Assembly (NCBI RefSeq): GCF_009730915.1
Contig: NC_052482.1
Span: forward strand, 21,172,345-21,236,344
DNA: 64,000 nucleotides
From: Dioscorea cayenensis subsp. rotundata
Lineage: Eukaryota; Streptophyta; Magnoliopsida; Dioscoreales; Dioscoreaceae
Direction: 5' to 3'
Within the stretch, counting starts at the first letter, position 1; each line of letters begins with the position of its first letter. The notes below the pieces were generated by a model. That model did no database searches. It saw only the letters and a program-made list of their open reading frames with translations, and was not told the origin of the DNA. Of the stretch, positions 34,211 to 46,423 are shown one piece after another. A program made the translations under genes and the position numbers.

Positions 34211-34707
34211 GCAGGAGGAAAAAAAAATTGAAAAAAACTATGCATAAAAGAAAAGTTATGATTAGGACCATTTTTTTCCCACTTTTGCAGGCGAAAAAAA
34301 GGAATTTCATATCGCTGACCCACTTCAAACTTACCTAGGGGGTTAAAAGGAATGTAAAATATAACGGAGACTGTCCAGGGGTGTCAAAAGTTGAAGGGGG
34401 TTTTTGGGAAGTTTTGAAAATTACGAGGGGTAAACAGTAATTTTCCCTAATATAAATGTATATGTTCAGTTTTTAAGTAAAGAAAAAACAAATACTTAAT
34501 AAATATTTTTTTATCCAAAAATCTATTGGCACGTGATCTCAGCGTTCCCTCCACGCTCCAAGAAAAATACCATCTTGCTCATCAATCCAACGGTTTCCAA
34601 ACAACCCAATAGAAAGAGACCACGTGTTCCACTGGGTCATCGCCTGTGCGTCTAAGCCGTCCATTCAATTAGAAACCTTTTCTCAAATCAACGGCTTAAC
34701 AATATCC

Positions 34708-34769
34708 ACGTCATTTATCCGCCTGTTCACTGTCAACCAATCACAGCACGTTTCGTCCTCCTATAAATA
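34708..34769 (+). promoter_or_regulatory. H2B (second copy) promoter elements
   Basis: ACGTCA hexamer at 34708-34713 inside CCACGTCATTTATCC, CCAATCA at 34737-34743, and TATAAATA at 34762-34769, about 90-150 bp before the ATG. This is the standard plant histone promoter arrangement. Confidence 0.65.
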
Positions 34770-34860
34770 TATCACCGAACCTGAGAACCCATAGAGTCGC
34801 AGTATTCGTGAGCCCTACTTCGTCTTTCTCGCTCGTAGTTGCTCTTCAATCTTGGTATCA

Positions 34861-35322
34861 ATGGCGCCCAAGGCCGAGAAGAAGCCAGCGGAGAAGAAGC
34901 CGGCATCCGAGAAGCCGGCGGAGGAGAAGGAGAAGAAGACCGTCGCCGAGAAGGCTCCCGCTGAGAAGAAACCCAAAGCTGAGAAGCGTCTTCCATCCAA
35001 GGACTCTGCCTCCGGGGATAAGAAGAAGAAGAAGAAGGCCAAGGGAACCGAGACCTACAAGATCTACATCTTCAAGGTGCTTAAGCAGGTTCACCCAGAC
35101 ATCGGGATCTCCAGCAAGGCCATGGGTATCATGAACTCCTTCATCAACGATATCTTCGAGAAGCTCGCTCAGGAGGCATCTCGCCTGGCTCGCTACAACA
35201 AGAAGCCGACCATCACGTCACGCGAGATCCAGACCTCTGTTCGTCTTGTTCTTCCTGGCGAGCTTGCGAAGCACGCCGTATCCGAGGGTACTAAGGCGGT
35301 GACGAAGTTCACCAGTTCTTGA
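34861..35322 (+). CDS. Histone H2B (second copy)
   Basis: A 153-residue, intronless H2B with the same plan as the gene at 1176: Lys/Ala/Glu/Pro tail, the fold from [19 protein letters not shown], and the end [11 protein letters not shown]. The globular part is identical to the first copy; differences are confined to the tail (for example KTVAEK for [13 protein letters not shown] for KMKKGS). The first ATG in the frame, at 34861, gives the canonical MAPKAEKKP start. Only ~400 bp separates it from the right end of the Mutator-like element, yet its hexamer, CCAAT and TATA elements are intact. Confidence 0.97.
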   Translation: MAPKAEKKPAEKKPASEKPAEEKEKKTVAEKAPAEKKPKAEKRLPSKDSASGDKKKKKKAKGTETYKIYIFKVLKQVHPDIGISSKAMGIMNSFINDIFEKLAQEASRLARYNKKPTITSREIQTSVRLVLPGELAKHAVSEGTKAVTKFTSS

Positions 35323-36001
35323 GCGGCGCCCCAATGTGAACATCTTTTTAGGGTTTTGTGACGTGCTTTAGTGTCTTTCTTTTTTCTGGTTTTTGTTGAT
35401 ATTTTGTCTTGTTTTGGTGTCTCTGAAGAATCATGCTATATATATTTTTAATCTAATTTTAGTATTTTGTTTCTTTAATTATATCATTATCATCTATATT
35501 TTATTTGGCCTTTTGTGGTTCATTAAACAACATGCTTTATTATATCTCGTGAGGTTATTTTTTTTTTAAATTTAGAAATTCAATATCTAAATTAATTCGA
35601 TCAGTTTGAAGGTCAAATTTTGGTCTTTCTTAGACTTTTAATATTAAAATTTATTAATAAATATTGGGAATATATGACAACATCTATCGATTTAGATAGA
35701 AATTAATTAAATACAATGGACCTTTTTGTAAATTCGCTATATATATATATATATAGATATGTTTTGGGGTCAAAGTTTTGTACATCCGCGGAAAGCGTTT
35801 TCTCCTTCGTCTTCGCTGCTGTCGTCGCCGACCCCGCCGAGCCGAGATTGAGAGGAATCTCTAAAGGCAGGGGAACCTCCCCTCTTTCGGAGATCTCTCC
35901 AGGTTCCATCCAATCCCTAGATCGATCCAAGGTTTTGATCTCTCTCTTCTCATTGATCTGTTTCTTTGGTTTTCTTTAATTAGAGATCCAGATCCGGAGG
36001 C
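35323..36001. other. H2B 3' flank and Arf-GAP 5' region
   Basis: AT-rich H2B 3' flank up to ~35740, then an (AT)n stretch at 35740-35760 serving as the likely TATA region. From ~35770 on, GC-richer sequence looks like the Arf-GAP 5'UTR. No separate gene. Confidence 0.6.
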
Positions 36002-39000
36002 ATGGCGATGGCGGCACGGAGGCTGAAGGATCTTCAGGCGCAGCCAGGGAACAAGACGTGCGTGGATTGTGCCCAGAGGAACCCTCAGTGGGCGTCGGTG
36101 TCCTATGGCGTTTTCATGTGCCTTGAGTGCTCTGGCAAGCACCGCGGCCTTGGGGTGCATATCAGCTTCGTCCGTTCTGTTAGTATGGATTCCTGGTCGG
36201 AGATCCAGCTTAAGAAGATGGAGGCTGGAGGCAATGATCGCTTCAACGCTTTCCTCGCTGGGTATGGCGTCTCCAAAGAGACGGACATCGTTTCCAAGTA
36301 TAATACCAGCGCCGCTGGAGTTTATCGAGATCGGATACAGGCCCTTGCTGAGGGTCGGACGTGGCGGGATCCTCCCGTCGTTAAGGAAACCCTCAAGGCT
36401 GCTGGTAAGCCTCCGATCAGTAATCATGGTTCTTCCAAGAACGGAGGGTGGGATAGCTGGGATGGCGATGAATTCCAACCTTCGGATATGAAGAGGAATC
36501 AGACTGTGGGCGACTTCAGAGCTGGGAACGGCGGGAGGGGAACAGGAGAACATCCGACGAGATCCAGGTCGACGCAGGACCTCTACACGAGATCGCAGCT
36601 AGAGACATCCGCAGCGAACAAGGAGAGCTTCTTCGAGAGAAAGATGGCAGAGAATAACTCGCGGCCAGAGGGACTCCCACCGTCTCAGGGTGGGAAGTAT
36701 GTGGGCTTTGGATCAACACCGCCGCCATCGGCTCAGAGGAATACTTCTCAAGGCGATATGTTCTCTGTTGTTTCTCAGGTGAAATTTCCCTGCCTTTTCT
36801 TGGATTTAACTCGACGTGATCAGAATTGCTATTTTTTTTAATATATATATATTTTTTATATCTGTATGATTCTGCGCATATGTTTTACAGGCCTATTAAT
36901 TTATTTCAGGATTTTTTTTGTTAGTGGAGATTAATTAATTGATTATTAGTAGAGTATCAACTGCAATGCTCATGAGATTGATTTTGTTTTAGGAGATAAT
37001 GCAAGTTTTGATTTTAGTTTTTGTGAGCCATATCTATCAAAGGGAAAGATCTATCTTTGGAGACAATTTGTTATTCATGGTTATGGTAAGACGCATAGAT
37101 GACAGGAATGATATTCGAAGCTGTGATGAAACTTTCAGAGCTGTTTAGTGATATAGGTCTTAAATGTCAATATGATATCTAATTTAGTTCTGCAAACCTA
37201 AAATTAAAAACAAAGGTTCGACTTAACTCCAGCTTAATTTCTGGTGATGCAGAATGATTGATTGGTTGTTCTTAGTGCCTGCAAGTTGAAATAATTTCAG
37301 GAAGGTGATGAACATGATGCTTAAGCAAAAGCATTAACCAACCTTGTATGAGACATAATATAATTCTTTGCAGCAAATAATGTGTCTGCTCTTCTGGTTC
37401 GAAGATAATATTGCTAGTGTTCTGTGATGGTGAGTGAGATAATAGATGATAGATCTTCCACCATAAGTGGATAAGCGGATATGACACAACATATGTTGAA
37501 TCAACTGGTATATTCCCATAATTTTAACTAAAGTGAAAGAATGGCAAGCAAAGTTCATGTCTCTTATGTCACAGTAGACCAAACCATTTTAATTTTTTAT
37601 TATTAGGTTATTTTATGTATGGCAAAATATCCACCTTGGATTCTTGGAGCTGAGTGGTAATTAAAACAGGAGATAGAGAGTTGAATAATGCATTGCAATA
37701 GATGTAGGATTATAACCTTTTAAACTTAATGATTTTGTTGTTAAATAATCAATCCTTGCATTATGTAGCTCTTCTTTGTTAGTTGTCAATTTTCTTGATG
37801 CAGGGTATTTTGTTAATCTTATCTTTATATTTGCGTTTGAAATTCACTTACAAAGCTCGTTCTCTTATCATAATACTTGTTCCTAGGGTTTTGGCAGATT
37901 ATCCCTGGTTGCAGCATCTGCTGCTCAGTCAGCTGCTACTGCCGTCCAAGCGGGTACAAAGGAACTGACAGCCAAGGTATTTTATTTTATCTTATTTTTT
38001 AATTATAATGATGGTTATCTATCCTGCTTAACTTGTTCTAATTCTTATGAGCAAGATTGGGAGTGTGATGATGAGTGAATCATCAAGGCTTCATCGTTGC
38101 ATTTAATTAAAACTGAAAGTTAAAGATTTGCTCGAAATACGAAGTATATACTTTATTTTATGCAAACTCTGTTTTTTTGAGGATCCACTGTGATAATGAG
38201 AAAGATTTCTTCATATCTGTGAACAAGGAAAGTTGTGTACCATAATCAATAGCCAGGTATGGATAGGGGGCCATGGAATACATATAGTGAGCTACGTTAG
38301 ATTTTTCTGAAAGGGAACTATCTCGTTTTTATATATGAAATTTATATAGAATCTTTGAAAAAAGTACCCATGATTTGACTTAGGTTATCGTTCACGATGA
38401 AAAATGTTGTATCACTCCATAGCATTTTTTATTTGTATAATTCCCTTCACAAGCTCTCATCTATTTATTTGCATATTCGTGACAACTGAAACAAGAGTAT
38501 ATACTGAACCAAAGAGTTTAGTGAGGTGTCTTTCCATCTCACAATTATTTGATATTGCTATCTTCCAAGCTAAAGTCTGCCTACCTTTAAAAAACACAGG
38601 TTAAAGAAGGCGGCTATGATCATAAGGTGAATGAAACAGTGACTGTTGTGACTTCAAAAACCAACGAAATTGGTCAGAAGACTTGGGGAATCATGAAAGG
38701 TGTTATGGCAATGGCATCTCAGAAGATTGAAGAATACACAAAGGAAGGTATTAACTGGAAAGAAGATGATTGGCAACAAAGCGGAGCAGAGAGACATGGT
38801 CACTATCAGGAGTATAGCAGGCAAAGCGGTAATGAGTCGAACCCTTCCGTAGATAATTCAAACAGGAAACACAGTGCTGGTGGTTCCTGGGATGATTGGG
38901 ATGAAAAGGAAAAGGCCAAGCCTTCTAATAAAAGCACACCAAGCAGTGATAGCTGGGCAGGATGGGACGATGTGAAGGATGAAGATGGCTATGAGAGCTA

Positions 39001-39079
39001 CAACCACATTTCATCAAATGAGGGTGTGAATCAGAATGGGAAATCAAGTTCAGCGTGGACAGAAGGTGGCTTCCGTTAG
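36002..39079 (+). CDS. Arf GTPase-activating protein, AGD6/AGD7 type
   Basis: 448 residues from three exons (36002-36778, 37887-37976, 38600-39079), all phase 0. The N-terminal ArfGAP zinc finger is CVDC-x16-CLEC (residues ~20-43), followed by [20 protein letters not shown], which includes the arginine finger. The middle is Gly/Ser/Arg-rich. A second conserved region, [20 protein letters not shown] then [15 protein letters not shown], is amphipathic and resembles the curvature-sensing segments of ArfGAP1-type proteins. The C-terminus has repeated W-D-W motifs ([18 protein letters not shown]). The family stimulates GTP hydrolysis on ARF1 at the Golgi and regulates COPI coats. Convergent with the CHX gene 240 bp downstream. 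Confidence 0.93.
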
Positions 39080-39319
39080 CTTTTCATAATTTGTTTTATT
39101 TGTTATTGTTAAAGAGAATCGGATATTTTTATATTTGTTAGGCAAGTTGGAACTTGTTATTTGTTACTATTTCTTGTTGGAATGCTGCCAAAATTATATG
39201 CTCTCATTTGCTGGCCTTGTTATAATGCAATTTGAAAGTTCAGATGTGCTGCATTACTAATACACATTGTATACGGTATAATGCTCCTAACACTATGGTT
39301 CCTATACATTATTACAGCT

Positions 39320-41835
39320 TCATGGCATATCCACAGCTACTTCACTATTGTCTAGTACCAAAGACACCGGAGTCTCAATGTCATGCCTCTGCACAACCAG
39401 CACCGAAGAAGCTATGCTGTGCGCGGACGACATTAGTGTGTCCCCGACTAGTCCCAGCTCCGCGGTCCGCCCACCAAGCTCGGCCACCATCGGACAATAG
39501 GATTGCCCCTTCCCCACTATCACCAATTCATACTCCCCACTCCGACCAATCTCTATCACCACTTCAACTGCGCTTCTCACCGACCGCTCTTCATACCTCA
39601 TTCTCCCTTCCGTCCTCTTCCTAAACTCCTCCACCGCGGCATTGTCAAACTCCTACACATCAGAGAGATCACATCTCATTATACTGAGCCATCACATAAT
39701 CACTATACATATATTTATAATTGTATAGAAAAAAGAAGTATATACCTTTTCTGTATCAGCAGTGGAGAATGTGTAGACATCTTTCTCACAGTACTCTTCT
39801 TTTGATTTGACAAAATTCATCACAGTGAGCTCAACGCCGGGGTGCTCAACCATTTTCCCGGCCAACTGCAACACTTCCCTATCATCAGGTCCCCCAAAGA
39901 ACACCACACACACCTTCCAACCAACCTCCTCTGTTCCTTCTTGTGAAGCTCGTCTACTTAACCCCCTGTCCACAAGCACAGCCACAGTGCACGGTGACTT
40001 TTCTAAGACCTTTTGTTTCACTGCTCTCCACTCAACTCCCATGTTCTCTACCAACGGAACTACAACTAGAGAAGCCTGCTTCTCTCCTGCCACTCTGAAC
40101 ACCTCCTCATGCATGCTTGACATCGCCGACACTGCTTTCATTGCCCGGACCTGGACTCGGCCAAGCTGGCCGTAAGTCTCGAACGTTACGGACACCGAGT
40201 CAGGTGCAATACTTGCACAGCCGAATGGCAGTGCGCTGGCTCTCGCCATGATGATTGACGAGAACCTTTCAGTGAGTTCAACCAGATGAAGTATATAAAG
40301 CTTCAATGCTGATTTCTTAGTACCTCCACGGATCATTTCTATGAAGTTTACCAAAGAAGAGACATCACGGTTTCCATGAACGCAAGCAAGCACACGAAAC
40401 TCTTTAAATTCATCGCAGGGATGCGTGGTGCTCTGCTGAACTTTCCGGCCATTGTACATTGCCGGTTTGTAGATAGCCATGACCGCCGGCGTGGTCATAA
40501 AGGTGGTGAACAGAGCCATGACGACCATGATAGCAAACGTCTCATCATTAAGAACCTTCTTCTCCTTCCCAATATTCAGCACAATGAGCTCAACGAGTCC
40601 TTTAGTGTTCATAATAACTCCAAGAGTAAACGCTTCTTTTACAGTCATCTTGCACACAAGCGCCACCAAGAACGTTCCGATGATCTTTCCGGCGGATGCC
40701 ACGGCGATCACCAGCACCACCAAGCCCCACGCTTTCCCCCCACTTATCGTTGCCACGTTAGTCTTCAACCCACTGGACGCGAAGTACAACGGCAAAAGTA
40801 ACCCGGTGACGAAGTCCTCTATCCTGTCTATGAGTTTTCCGGCGAACTCCCCTTCCTTCGGCACTGTCAACCCGAACACAAAAGCTCCGAAGATGGAGTG
40901 AATTCCAATCATGTCCGTCATGAAACCAGATACCAAAACTCCGGCCATTGTCAAACTAATCCATATCTCATTCTCAGCTTCCCTTCCTTCAGCCCTCTTC
41001 GCCACCCACGCCATCACCGGCTTCACTAGAATCATTTCCACTAGTACAAACACCACACCGGAGGCGAGAACCAGTAAAGAAACCAGTGGGCTTTTATGGT
41101 GATCACCACCAGAGATAGCTATAGCGAGAGCTAGCAATATCCACGCAGCAACATCATTGAAAGCAGCAGCAGCCATGGCAGTCTCACCGAGAGGCGTGTT
41201 CAAGAGCTTGAGCTCAGCGAGTATGCGGGCGAGAACTGGGAAAGCAGTGATAGAGAGTGCGACACCGATGAAGACAAGGAAGGGGGCATAGCCAACTGAG
41301 TGTTCACCGGAGATGGCATTGCGGAGAATGAAGGCAATGCCAATGCCAAGGGTGAAGGGGAAGGCAATGCCTGCAGTTGCAATGGATAAAGCTCGACGGC
41401 CGCTGCGTTGAATAGAACGGAGCTCAAGATCGAGACCGACGATGAAGAGGAAGAAGATGAGACCTATGTTGGCTACTGACTCTAGAATTGTTGTGCTCCA
41501 TGCTGGGAATACTCTTTGCATGTATGTCTGGTTACGTCCCAGTGCTGATGGACCTAATAGAATCCCTCCCTGCCATGAAATCATGGTTATATTTGGATGA
41601 ATACATATATATATATCTTTACAAACATAATGAAGATGATATTATGAACACTTACAACAATCTCAGCAATGACTTTGGGTTGGCGAAGAGGTTTGAAGAG
41701 AAGAGCAAGAGAGCGACTAAGGAATAGAACAAGAATGGTTTGGATAATGAGAAGAGGAAAGGCAAAGTTAAGAGGGTTATCCCCTTGCCAAACTCCACTT
41801 GATGATATCTTGATAGCTGTGATGTTCACTGCCAT
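39320..41835 (-). CDS. Cation/H+ antiporter, CHX17/18-like
   Basis: 778 residues from three exons (41656-41835, 39746-41569, 39320-39652). The start MAVNITAIKISSSGVWQGDN fits the family better than an in-frame ATG 15 codons upstream. Residues ~30-430 form a Na+/H+ exchanger domain with about 12 membrane segments, including GGILLGPSALGRN, ALSITAFPVLARILAE, AAAAFNDVAAW (the Asn-Asp pair needed for ion exchange) and IMNTKGLVELIVLNIG. Residues ~450-778 are the long soluble C-terminal region of CHX proteins, with two weak USP-like folds (FRVLACVHGN..., ASLVVVPLVENMG). Members exchange K+ or Na+ for H+ at endomembranes or the plasma membrane and affect pH and protein sorting. The substrate here is not deducible. 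Confidence 0.93.
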
Positions 41836-42284
41836 GATTAATTCTTCTCTAATGCTTGCTCTTTCATCAACTCCATGCATATCTATGTCTATTTATAAGA
41901 AACAAAAAAACATTAAAAGGCTTGTTGCATTGGTATTTAAGTTGTTTGGAAAAAACAGGACATATGCACAAAAATACATTTCTAGTTGCATGGAGTCATG
42001 GTCTTCTTACTCATCTCATGAATTAGTTGTAAGGTTTTCATTGGATGATGAGTTTGTTCAATTGTAAATATGAAACATGAAACTTCCTTGTATCTTAATG
42101 ATCCATATATATATATATATATCTGTTTTTATTTGTATATCAATATAGAGTCCATTGGAAATGGAGCAGTTAAACATCAACTTCATTTACCAAGGTTCTT
42201 GCAGAGGGGGATTATCCCAATGAGCATGATGTATTGGAAACCATTTGAAGGGAGTTTGATAAGGTTTGGTCATCCAGATTCCAG

Positions 42285-42415
42285 GTTCACTGAAACATCT
42301 TGAAAGATGTGAAGAAAGATACTGGATGATTGAAGGCTTTGCCACCATTTCACTTCTTTGGCTTCTTGTTTTTGTCCTCTCATTAAAACTATGCTCTTTG
42401 ATTAATAAATTGTAA
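42285..42415 (+). other. Possible orphan terminal exon
   Basis: A splice-acceptor-like ATTCCAG precedes an open stretch that reads ...SLKHLERCEERYWMIEG then a hydrophobic segment FATISLLWLLVFVLSLK, and stops at 42413-42415. It is more protein-like than its AT-rich surroundings, but no matching upstream exons were found. It could be a gene fragment. Confidence 0.25.
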
Positions 42416-42635
42416 AGTTGACCTTGTCTAATAATGTACATTTGCCATTCAATCATATCAAATGTTTTGTTAGGTATCAAGTTGGTGGATTAAGATTAAA
42501 TCTTGCTTGTATTTGTTTTTTAATTCAAGATTAACTAAATAAATAAAAAAAATATTATATTTATCAACTTAAATATTATATTTGTTTTTTTGCTATCTTT
42601 TTTATTTTTATTGCGCGCATGTATATACATACGAA

Positions 42636-43008
42636 GGGTAAATTTTTTAGTAAGTCACTAAACTTTGGCTCATTTTCACTTTGATCACCGAACTTCAATT
42701 TGTATCAATTTGGTCACTCAACTTTAATTTCATTTCACTTCATAGTAAATCAAGATATTTCAACCTCTAAATGAATGATGTGGCTGTTTTTCGATGACGT
42801 GGACATCTCTAATAGACTTAATAATGTGTCAATAAGAGGATTGACATAGATTTTTAGACAACCATGTAATAAATTGGGGGTTGAAATCCTTGATTTATTA
42901 ACGGTTAAAATCAAATTAAAATTGAGTGACTAAATTAATACAAATTGAAATTCAGTGATCAAAGTGAAAATGAGCCAAAGTTTAGTGACTCACTAAAAAA
43001 TTTATCCC
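42636..43008. mobile_element. MITE with ~95-bp inverted repeats and 10-bp TSD, 373 bp
   Basis: Left end GGGTAAATTTTTTAGTAAGT; right end, reverse-complemented, GGGATAAATTTTTTAGTGAG. Similarity continues for ~95 bp (CACTAAACTTTGGCTCATTT in both). Flanking TACATACGAA occurs at 42626-42635 and 43009-43018. Long TIRs with a 9-10 bp target duplication indicate a Mutator-type non-autonomous element. The whole element could fold into a long hairpin. Confidence 0.88.
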
Positions 43009-43310
43009 TACATACGAAATGAGAATTATCACTATACCCTTCTACATCTTTTGATTTAAAGGCAGATCCTTCATAAGCTTCAGAGCATGAACAAATGAAA
43101 TTAGGGAGATTTATAGGGGTAAAATTACAAAATCATCTAACCGATATATATACACCCTTCAACTCCTCCCTCTCCCTCGTCTTCGATCTCGTTTTGATTT
43201 TCTTTGTTTCCCTCCTCGTCTTTCCGAAACCCTAACCCTAGCTCACCATTGTCGATCATCGGCTCCTCTGAAACCCTAATCTTCGTCTCTTTTCTTGCTG
43301 TGCTTCGACT

Positions 43311-46300
43311 ATGTCCGACGCGTTTGACATGTCCCTCGACGATCTCATCAAGCAAAGCAAGAAGCTCGCCTCCGGCGGAAATTCAATGGGGAGAGCCCGG
43401 TACTCGCGATCGGGGCCAGCTCGCTGGGTTTCCAACCGATCAGGAAACCGACCTGCTCCCTATTCTATGGAGAAGGTATGCTTAGGGTTTTGTTTCCTAT
43501 CCGATCTCGATCGCCGGCCATCTGCCTTGTCTTCTCTGTAGGTATTTGCTAGATCTCGTTCGTTATCGTCATTCATGGACGCCATCGCTTCAGGCACCAG
43601 AATCCAAGTGGCAGCATGACCTGTACACTATGAATTCGATGCCGATGTCCTCCTCGATCGGGCGCGGGACAATGCTTTACATCTCCAACCTCGACTATGA
43701 CGTCTCCAACGAGGATATCAAGGTTTGATGTTTGTTTTCTCATTGAACTTTTTCTTAAGCATGTTTTTTATCTTTAATTTTGTTGATATTGTGCTGAGTT
43801 TCTTGATCTTTTCTTGTTTTATGCTTTTTGTGTGTTTATGTGTTTCTGGTTAGGTGAAGCTCATCTATTTTGTTTGAGGGTTTTCTCCGCTTGTATATAT
43901 GCCTCTTCATCAATTTTTCTCTGGTGATGTCTGCTATTTATGTTGTTTGTCTGAAATTTTAGTCTGGCATAATTATTTATAATTATTTATGTGAGTTGGT
44001 GTGGGTGGGTTGATAATATACTGGGTTCTTGATCTTTTCTTGTTTTATGATTTTTGTGCATCTCTTGGTTTTATCCGGTTTGCTGATGATTGTCTAATTT
44101 GTTAAGGGTTCCCTCTTTTTGCAAATACACCTTTTCTTCTTTCTTGTTGGATAATTTGTTGTAACACTTGCAATATCTCTGTTTTTTTTTCCCTTTCTCT
44201 CTTCACATTAATGTAGTCCCTTCACCCTTGATTGAAACTTTTAACTTAGCTTCGTTTTTTTCCTTCTGATTGAATTGTTATCATGTTATTTTTTGTGTTG
44301 TTAGTCTACTGAGTTTCTTGACCATTTTTTTTATATGCTTTTTGTGTAATGTTAAGTGTATCTTGTTAGCTGAAGTTTGCCTATGATGTTTCTGGTTGTT
44401 CTTCACATGTATATATACCTCTTCTATTTATACCTCATTTTTTTTAGTGTGATTTCAAGCTTCTTGAATGATATACAGGATTAATTGCAATCCAGCCTCT
44501 CTCTCTCTCCATGTGAACCCAGTTGCTAGTCTGAAAATTTTAATTCAACTCCCTTTTTTCCAACTTTATCAATCAGATACTGTTTATTTATTCATTCTTG
44601 TTTATTTGGTTGTTCTAATCATACTTAATTCGGTTCAGCAACTATTTTCTGAAGTAGGGGATATAAAGCGATATTCAATCCATTATGACAAGAGTGGGAG
44701 ATCAAAGGTATTTTGATGATCCCTGTGGAGGTTCTTAGTTTTTATAGTGTAATTTCTTTGGCTTACTTTGAGAATTGTATTAAGGGAACTGCAGAGGTGG
44801 TGTTTACAAGAAGGGAAGATGCGCTTGCTGTTATGCAGAGTTACAACAACGTGCGCCTTGATGGTAAACCAATGAGGATTGAAGCTGTTGGAATGAATAT
44901 CTTGAGGCCTTCTGCTGAAATGCCTATAAATGTGGGCTTTGTGAAACCTATTGGTGGTCGAAAGAGGTATTTGAGATGTAAACCTTTTCACTGTTTGATT
45001 CAGATTTATATTGTTTATAATATTTACATACATTTGGTAAAGTTGATGGTTTTGACTGATAGACTAATTAAGGTCACCTTTTCTGCATTTGCGGAGAAAG
45101 CAGCAAAACTGCTGTGTTGCATATTAAATTTGTTAACTTTGCTTGCTGATTTCAAATCCATCAATATTGGCTGCCATTTCAAGGATGACAAATCTAAAGT
45201 TTTTTCCTATGGCAGACATACAGATTAAGTGAATATCTTTTTGGGAGTAGGGCATTGTATTATTAGTAATACTAGTGTTGCCAAGAATTTTTGCCATTTG
45301 CTTATTATATTGTGGTCTGATGGCAAAGATTAGTTGAGGTGCTATGCGTTAATGATTTGTACAAATCTGAATTTTTATGAGTTATCAGATCGTATCAATC
45401 ATGTTGGCCTTATTACTGATTATTGGAAAGAATTTACCAATATATCTCATCAGAGTGGACTTCAAATATTAGTTTATGCATAGAAGATCAGTATATTTAT
45501 CTTAAGCAATTTCTAGGACTCGTTAAAGAGATTTGTTTTCTTTCTTTGTTGATATGTCGAAATCTCATTTGATCATGGTATGCAGACTGTATGTATCACC
45601 ATTGACCTTCATTAAATATGCTATTATTATGATATTTGTGGATTATAGGGAGTGTTTTACTGTATGGAGTAATTCCCTTTTGTGATATAAGTTCAATTAT
45701 TGGGCTGGGATGCCCAAGAGGTTTTTACAGTGACCAGTACAACATGTACAATATGATTAAAACCAGATGGGAAAATGAGATATGCGGGGTTGGAAACTGA
45801 AACTCAACCAATTTGGTGGATGTAATGCTTGCAAAATAAATTTAATCAGCACATTCCTTGGTGTCAGGTTTGGTTTTGCAACACATCCCTGCATGTATTG
45901 GATGCCTTGAAAGATCAGTCCTGTTTAAGATTAGTCACCATTGTAGTGTCTTATGATAAAAGAAACTATAATTTAGTCGCTTGATGAATGATGATACCAA
46001 AAAGTTCATGGCACTGAAAAATCATAATATGTAGTGTGATACAGTACATGTTCAGTTGGCTCGGAGAGAATGTTTCTTTCACCATTTATAGCCTGAAACT
46101 TGGGAATTAATTGGATGATTTATGATATACATGTGGGAACTTCTTTTTCAGTGAGAACCTTGATTGTGGTGATTTATCTGTGGACTGCCGACACATTTTT
46201 TCTGCTGTTTTATTTTGGTTTGATGGTTGTACACACTTCTCACCTCCTTCTCTGTAACAGTGGTCATGGAAGAGGTGGTTCTGGAAGATGGCCTAGAGGT

Positions 46301-46423
46301 GGACAAGGACAGAGAAGAGCACGGAGACAGCTAGGTGGTCATGGTGGTTCCACAACTTTATCTGTAGAAGCTCTTGATGCTGATTTGGATAAGTATCATT
46401 TGGAGGAGATGGAGACTAACTGA
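43311..46423 (+). CDS. ALY: THO complex subunit 4 / ALY-REF mRNA export adaptor
   Basis: 235 residues from five exons: 43311-43475, 43594-43722, 44639-44707, 44785-44966 and 46261-46423. The N-terminal MSDAFDMSLDDLIKQSKK is the helicase-binding motif of ALY/REF proteins. It is followed by an Arg/Gly stretch, WQHDLY, and one RRM, with RNP2 MLYISNLDYDV and the conserved VGDIKRYSIHYDKSGRSKGT; RNP1 is weak, as usual in the family. Then come an RGG-like tail (SGHGRGGSGRWPRGGQ) and the second helicase-binding motif ALDADLDKYHLEEME. The family links splicing and the THO/TREX complex to mRNA export. The last intron is ~1.3 kb. Donor and acceptor phases agree across all exons. Confidence 0.94.

Larger units (their letters stand above)
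28149..34447. mobile_element. Mutator-like element, ULP1-carrying (KI-MULE-like), 6.3 kb
   Basis: The 9-mer TAATATAAA flanks the element exactly at 28140-28148 and 34448-34456. The ends are short degenerate inverted repeats: left GTGGAAATTGCCAAAAAAAC, right (reverse complement) GGGAAAATTACTGTTTACCC; both continue into C-rich sequence with AAACCCC. Inside are a plus-strand gene with a DUF1985/plant-mobile-like region and a ULP1 (C48) protease region, and a minus-strand mudrA remnant; the two are convergent. This matches the Kaonashi-type MULEs known to carry ULP-like genes. Both genes are decayed and the transposase core is missing, so the element cannot move by itself. The exact 9-bp target copies suggest an insertion that is not very old. 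Confidence 0.88.
41836..43310. other. Intergenic region with a MITE and a possible orphan exon
   Basis: Between CHX (minus) and ALY (plus), which are divergent. It contains a MITE at 42636-43008 and a possible terminal exon at 42285-42415 with a membrane-like segment. The ALY promoter and leader occupy about 43080-43310. Confidence 0.6.

Noticed and set aside
35861-36553. A 230-codon minus-strand ORF opposite Arf-GAP exon 1
   Set aside because: It is a shadow frame of a well-supported exon with strong family motifs on the plus strand.
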